Of a DNA stretch of 8,263 nt, positions 5,853 through 8,263 are shown piece after piece; the first letter of the stretch is position 1, and each line of letters begins with the position of its first letter. Where the stretch lies: positions 1 to 8,263 of the forward strand of contig CAYNDL010000040.1 of NCBI GenBank assembly GCA_964396115.1. The letters are read 5' to 3'. The notes beneath the pieces are model-generated. The model made no database searches. It had not been told where the DNA came from and saw nothing but the letters and a program-made list of their open reading frames with translations. The DNA is from CAYNDL01 sp964396115. GTDB taxonomy: Bacteria; Patescibacteriota; Andersenbacteria; UBA10190; CAIZMI01. Position numbers and translations under genes: made by a program.

Positions 5853-6968
5853 ATGGCGACTGCCGAAGTAGAAAAAGACCTTTCCGAAGGGCGTTTTCAG
5901 GATGCCTCTTTGATGTCCCGTCCGGCAATGCTCGAAGCAATCGACACTGGTGACGTTATTTTCACTGGCGACAGGCAGGATGTGAAGACTGCAAGCGTTG
6001 ACTTGCGGTTGGGACCCTGGCTCTGGGAAGAGAGGGTCCTGGAGGGCGGGCAACGGATTTTCAATCCCTACTCGCCGGATGACGTGAACAGGGTCTGGGG
6101 AAGACTCTGGTTCGCCCCTCGCCAGCTCTGGTGGATCAACAACCGGAACCTCCAGGGCACGTTAGCAGGCATCGATCCGCGTTCACGAATGTATCTGATC
6201 CCGCCGGGTACGCAGATCCTTTGTCACACCGCCGAGTTCATTGGCGGCGCGTCTCGCAACGTCACGACGATGATGAAGGCGCGCTCCACATCGGGCAGGT
6301 GCTTTCTCGAGGTTTGTCGCTGCGCAGGCTGGGGCGACCACGGCTACCACACCAGGTGGACGATGGAAATGAACAATTCGTCCAACAGTTACTACGTACC
6401 GCTCGTTGTCACCTGCCGCTACTCGCAAATGGCTTTTTTCCGCACTCGCGACCTCGAACCTTCCGGGACCGACTACACAAAGGATGGCAAGTACCAGGAG
6501 GGGGACACCATGGAACAGATCCGTCGTTCCTGGACCCCGGAAATGTTACGGCCAGCCATGTACCGTGACCGAGAAGTACCCCGGCCACACGAGCAACGGA
6601 TCTACGTCCGCTGCAAAAATCCCGACTGCGGCTTTGACGGAGTAATTGCCGCAAGCGAGGAAGACAAGCTGCTTACGACGACTTGCCGATGTGGGAGCAA
6701 ACTCAAGACCTACCCAGTGCATGAGGTCAACGAGCAGGTTTTCCCACTGTACGACATCTGCGTCATGTGCGGCCACGTCTTCAACAAGTGGGACGTCAAA
6801 ACCGTCAGCGAATGCAGGAGCTTCCGGAAACGAGAAGAAGAAGGCCGCTGCTATCCCCTGGTCTGCCCTAAGTGCGATGATGGATGGCGACACATCTTAG
6901 GGGGAGAATATGAGGTTGCGAACCCCGATCCACCGAACGGAGATGACTGTGTGGAATTCGTGGCCTAA
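5853..6968 (+). CDS. dCTP deaminase/dUTPase-fold protein with Cys-rich zinc-binding C-terminus
   Basis: This is a 371-residue protein in two parts. Residues about 20-200 follow the dCTP deaminase pattern: ASVDLRLG (47-54), LIPPGTQILCHTAEFI (115-130), KARSTSGR (142-149), AGWGDHGYHTRWTMEMNN (158-175) and VPLVVTCRYSQMAFF (182-196). By spacing, Ser145, Arg149 and Glu172 align with Ser111, Arg115 and the catalytic Glu138 of E. coli Dcd. The expected reaction is therefore deamination of dCTP, possibly with dUTP hydrolysis. Residues about 254-341 carry Cys254, Cys259, Cys278, Cys280, Cys303, Cys306, Cys333, Cys338 and Cys341 in CxxC-like pairs, which suggests two zinc ribbons. Typical Dcd is about 190 residues, so the protein is nearly twice normal length. 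The zinc part could bind nucleic acid or a partner. The gene is GC-rich, has its own terminator and no operon partners. Confidence 0.8.
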   Translation: MATAEVEKDLSEGRFQDASLMSRPAMLEAIDTGDVIFTGDRQDVKTASVDLRLGPWLWEERVLEGGQRIFNPYSPDDVNRVWGRLWFAPRQLWWINNRNLQGTLAGIDPRSRMYLIPPGTQILCHTAEFIGGASRNVTTMMKARSTSGRCFLEVCRCAGWGDHGYHTRWTMEMNNSSNSYYVPLVVTCRYSQMAFFRTRDLEPSGTDYTKDGKYQEGDTMEQIRRSWTPEMLRPAMYRDREVPRPHEQRIYVRCKNPDCGFDGVIAASEEDKLLTTTCRCGSKLKTYPVHEVNEQVFPLYDICVMCGHVFNKWDVKTVSECRSFRKREEEGRCYPLVCPKCDDGWRHILGGEYEVANPDPPNGDDCVEFVA

Positions 6969-6979
6969 CGCTGCCCCAC

Positions 6980-6998
6980 CCGCGAACACGTTTCGCGG
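6980..6998 (+). terminator. Rho-independent terminator of the deaminase-like gene
   Basis: CCGCGAA (6980-6986) and TTCGCGG (6992-6998) form a 7-bp stem with a 5-nt loop, followed by TTTTTATTTTG. It lies 11 nt after the stop codon. Confidence 0.85.
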
Positions 6999-7011
6999 TT
7001 TTTATTTTGTC

Positions 7012-7026
7012 TAAATAAATTATTTA
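7012..7026. repeat. Perfect 15-nt AT palindrome
   Basis: TAAATAA and TTATTTA flank a central A, forming a perfect dyad of only A and T. It lies about 70 nt upstream of the promoter of the 64-residue gene and directly after a TGTCTAAA motif. It could be a protein-binding dyad or part of the AT-rich background. Confidence 0.35.
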
Positions 7027-7082
7027 ACTTGGCAGAATTAAACGATATTCTCGGTTTTCATTAGTAAAAAGATCGTTTTTCT

Positions 7083-7128
7083 CTGTCTAAAGGTATTGAC
7101 ATTTTCCCAAAATATGATATATAGACAG
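7083..7128. promoter_or_regulatory. Inverted repeat bracketing the promoter of the 64-aa gene
   Basis: CTGTCTA (7083-7089) and TAGACAG (7122-7128) are perfect 7-bp inverted repeats. The left arm ends 6 nt before the -35 and the right arm overlaps the -10/start region. A third related copy, TGTCTAAA, lies at 7008-7015. The placement is what one expects of an operator pair, but it could also arise by chance. Confidence 0.4.
7096..7125 (+). promoter_or_regulatory. Sigma-70 promoter of the 64-aa gene
   Basis: A perfect TTGACA (7096-7101) is followed by TATATA (7118-7123, 16-nt spacer) or TATAGA (7120-7125, 18-nt spacer). The leader to the ATG at 7181 is about 50 nt and contains a run of eight C (7141-7148). 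Confidence 0.65.
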
Positions 7129-7164
7129 TGTTAGGTTATTCCCCCCCCATGGAGTTCTTTCAAC

Positions 7165-7172
7165 AAGGAGGT
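7165..7172 (+). promoter_or_regulatory. Strong ribosome binding site of the 64-aa gene
   Basis: AAGGAGGT lies 8 nt before the ATG at 7181. This is the best Shine-Dalgarno match in the window and the main reason to accept the short frame as a gene. Confidence 0.8.
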
Positions 7173-7180
7173 TTGGCATC

Positions 7181-7375
7181 ATGGAAAGTGCCAACCAGCA
7201 AAGTGACGTCAGTGTCGTAGTAGGACCCGTTGCTCGCCGGCCCCGAAACATGCACCTCTTCTCAGATATCGAAGGTGGCATTCGGGAAATCCAGACCCGC
7301 GGACACCGAGGGGGACGTCCGCCTGGATCGGCTAGCAGTACCTACAATGGCAAAACTTGCCGCGACGACATCTGA
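7181..7375 (+). CDS. Small orphan protein (64 aa)
   Basis: This is a short, soluble, moderately basic protein with no signal peptide or membrane segment. It begins MESANQQSDVSVVVGP, has a Pro/Arg patch ARRPRN (18-23), a central segment HLFSDIEGGIREIQTRG (25-41) and a Gly/Arg-rich stretch GHRGGRPPGS (41-50) faintly reminiscent of AT-hook cores. I recognise no family. Reality rests on the expression signals: a perfect -35, an optimal ribosome binding site at 8-nt spacing and an intrinsic terminator downstream. Codon use is GC-rich, like the deaminase gene. The dyad around its promoter suggests regulation. A role in DNA or RNA binding is only a guess from the composition. Confidence 0.65.
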   Translation: MESANQQSDVSVVVGPVARRPRNMHLFSDIEGGIREIQTRGHRGGRPPGSASSTYNGKTCRDDI

Positions 7376-7452
7376 CAAGTTCGACCCAAGACCCTCCCGC
7401 CTTCCCAACTCATCCGCCATCCTCCCTACATTTACGTTCTTTCTCTTCCTTC

Positions 7453-7479
7453 GCCCTGCGTTCTGCGGGGCATTTTTTT
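7453..7479 (+). terminator. Rho-independent terminator of the 64-aa gene
   Basis: GCCCTGC (7453-7459) and GCGGGGC (7465-7471) form a 7-bp stem with one G-U pair and a 5-nt loop, followed by ATTTTTTT. It lies about 77 nt after the stop codon. The intervening pyrimidine-rich 3' untranslated stretch shows nothing else. Confidence 0.85.
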
Positions 7480-7526
7480 ATTTAAAAAACTTTGTGTTCT
7501 CAAAAAAATAGCTTGAATCCGCTTCT

Positions 7527-7554
7527 TTGACACTTGGAAATTTTGCATTATTAT
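7527..7554 (+). promoter_or_regulatory. Promoter of the candidate non-coding RNA
   Basis: A perfect TTGACA (7527-7532) is followed after 16 nt by TATTAT (7549-7554, 5 of 6). TTATAT with an 18-nt spacer is an alternative. Transcription should start near 7561. Confidence 0.65.
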
Positions 7555-7560
7555 ATTTAA

Positions 7561-7750
7561 GTTGTTTTTTGATTATCGCCTCTAACCGGACTGGGCAACC
7601 GCCCACGTAGAACCCTACAGAGTGGTTATCCTCGCTCGCAGCCCATTGGGGGGACTGAGATGATCAGGATCCGTGATAGCCCGCCCTTCGTGTAGTTCCT
7701 TTTGACCCCCTTGCCACCATAGTTGAACCTCTGGTCGCAAGGGGTTTTTA
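7561..7750 (+). ncRNA. Candidate structured non-coding RNA, about 190 nt
   Basis: A strong promoter and a strong terminator bracket about 190 nt with no convincing ORF. The longest open frame of note would need a CTG start, and the only ATG frame is 11 codons (7661-7696). The 5' half folds by eye into a branched element: TAACC (about 7583) pairs with GGTTA (about 7624) and encloses two adjacent hairpins, GGGC-AACC-GCCC and GTAG-AACC-CTAC, with identical AACC loops. The 3' half has CCCATTGGG, ATCA/TGAT around GGATCC and possible G-run to CCCGCCC pairing. It does not match tmRNA, RNase P, SRP, 6S or riboswitch cores that I can recall. No gene follows on the same strand, so it is not an obvious leader or riboswitch. 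A short translated peptide remains possible. Confidence 0.5.
7707..7749 (+). terminator. Terminator of the candidate RNA
   Basis: CCCCTTGC (7707-7714) pairs with GCAAGGGG (7737-7744), and after a C-C mismatch the stem continues with ACCA (7716-7719) and TGGT (7732-7735). TTTTTATTTT follows. The stem is unusually long for a terminator, with a 12-nt loop. Confidence 0.85.
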
Positions 7751-7777
7751 TTTTGGAAACTAGAAAACAAGATTTAA

Positions 7778-7801
7778 AATAGGCCCCGTATGGGGCCTAT
7801 T
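7778..7801 (-). terminator. Terminator of the Ig-like repeat protein gene
   Basis: AATAGGCCCC (7778-7787) and GGGGCCTATT (7792-7801) form a perfect 10-bp stem with a 4-nt loop, 7 nt past the stop codon at 7808. On the minus strand the stem ends in TATT and is followed by TTAAATC, a short U-tract. The structure is symmetrical but the plus-strand side lacks a good T-run. Confidence 0.75.
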
Positions 7802-7807
7802 GTTTGA

Positions 7808-8263
7808 CTAGAGTTCTCTCACTTCACCGGGGTCTAACGTTTTCAAGCTAGAAGTTATCTGCATGGTTTCGGTATCAGTACCGCTTGGACCAGAACAACT
7901 AAGGGTGTATCTTTTTACACCAACAGGCAGTTTACCCAAGAAAGTGTTTCCTCCTGTTACGTCTTTAGTTCCTGTCCAATCCCCGCTTGCTGAACAAGAA
8001 GTTGCGTAACCAGCAATCTCCCAGGTCAAAGTCACGTCATCCGAAGAATAGACACTAACCGGACTAGTTTTATTGTTTGCTTTTAGCGTAATCTGTGGAG
8101 CCTGCGGCGCGTTAACAGTGACATCAACAGTCCTGGTTACAGGAGTGGTTCCTGTACCCCCTTGGCAAGTCAAGGTAAACGTTTTATTTGTCGTTAAATT
8201 AGAAATTGTCTCACTGCCACCGGTAGCGTTTTTTGTGCCGGTCCATGCCCCACTTGCAGCACA
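7808..8263 (-). CDS. Secreted or surface protein with Ig-like repeats, 5'-truncated by window edge
   Basis: The frame is open from the right edge to a TAG at 7808, giving the last 151 residues. Two related repeats are visible. The edge copy starts CAASGAWTGTKNATGG and continues to FTLTCQGG. The full copy starts near APQITLKANN, has VTLTWEIAGYATSCSASG, DWTGTKDVTGG and YTLSCSGPSGTDTETM, and is about 85 residues. Each repeat has two conserved cysteines (in TSCSASG and TLSCSG) that could form the intradomain disulfide of an Ig-like beta-sandwich. Such tandem domains are common at the ends of large surface proteins in Candidate Phyla Radiation genomes, where they may aid adhesion. The C-terminus (KTLDPGEVREL) carries no LPXTG or membrane anchor. 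A TTG at 8173 is an internal codon, not the start. Confidence 0.85.
   Translation of the reverse strand, partial: CAASGAWTGTKNATGGSETISNLTTNKTFTLTCQGGTGTTPVTRTVDVTVNAPQAPQITLKANNKTSPVSVYSSDDVTLTWEIAGYATSCSASGDWTGTKDVTGGNTFLGKLPVGVKRYTLSCSGPSGTDTETMQITSSLKTLDPGEVREL

Noticed and set aside
5540..5854. 104-codon ORF on the minus strand
   Set aside because: It has no ribosome binding site and an improbable composition, and it runs through dyads and the promoter region of the deaminase-like gene.
7141..7148. Run of eight C as a phase-variable tract
   Set aside because: It lies in the leader, between promoter and ribosome binding site, not in a coding frame or promoter spacer. A length change would have little obvious effect.
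7230..7511. 93-codon ORF on the plus strand
   Set aside because: It overlaps the 64-residue gene in another frame and reads through its terminator. The tail is translated T-run and has no support.
7660..7696. 11-codon ORF (MIRIRDSPPFV) after a G-run
   Set aside because: The G-run resembles a ribosome binding site, but the peptide is very short and lies in a region better explained by RNA structure. It is kept only as an alternative in the RNA entry.
1..8263. CRISPR array, tRNA, rRNA, insertion sequence or prophage integration signs
   Set aside because: No regular direct repeats with spacers, no tRNA-like cloverleaf, no transposase or integrase frame and no terminal repeats with target duplications were seen on either strand.

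Overview
The window looks like a piece of a bacterial genome of the Candidate Phyla Radiation (Patescibacteria). The clearest lineage hint is the right-edge gene. It is a secreted protein built from Ig-like repeats of the CxASGxWTGTK...TLTC type, which I associate with these genomes. The layout also fits: mostly single-gene transcription units, compact AT-rich gaps with good sigma-70 promoters, intrinsic terminators, and several small proteins without recognisable relatives. This lineage call is an inference, because no rRNA or marker gene is present. Standard code is used.

Layout, left to right. 1-1085 (-): a beta-ketoacyl synthase III-like enzyme with a Cys/His/Asn triad, cut by the window edge near its C-terminus. 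1246-2013 (-): a trypsin-fold serine protease with a twin-arginine signal peptide, a consensus promoter (TTGACA, 17 nt, TATAAT) and a strong terminator. 2152-3522 (-) and 3493-4689 (+): a divergent pair of secreted proteins. One is an unassigned Trp/Tyr/Asn-rich protein that may act on polysaccharide. The other is a GH88 unsaturated glucuronyl hydrolase. Their annotated 5' ends overlap by 30 bp. 4704-4907 (-) and 4937-5248 (-): a DUF1059 protein and a small acidic protein of a widespread uncharacterised family.

5300-5850 is poorly explained. It holds a convincing minus-strand terminator, a possible 59-residue basic protein, inverted repeats and a repeated RGTGYACC-like motif. 5853-6968 (+): a dCTP deaminase/dUTPase-fold protein with a cysteine-rich, probably zinc-binding C-terminal half. 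7181-7375 (+): a 64-residue orphan protein with a strong promoter, an excellent ribosome binding site and a terminator. About 7560-7750 (+): a promoter-to-terminator unit with no convincing ORF whose sequence folds into a branched structure, so it is a candidate non-coding RNA. 7808-8263 (-): the Ig-like repeat protein, open at the right edge.

Functional reading: the left and central parts are dominated by exported proteins (Tat protease, two Sec-exported carbohydrate-active candidates, Ig-like surface protein). This suggests scavenging or contact at the cell surface. Only the divergent pair forms a plausible pathway: one protein would act on a uronic-acid polysaccharide, and GH88 would then hydrolyse the unsaturated oligosaccharides. 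GC-rich genes (KAS III, protease, deaminase) alternate with more AT-rich ones (the carbohydrate pair, the small minus-strand genes, the Ig-like gene), giving a patchy composition. The most promising undescribed elements are the candidate RNA at 7560-7750, the deaminase-zinc fusion and the 64-residue orphan.
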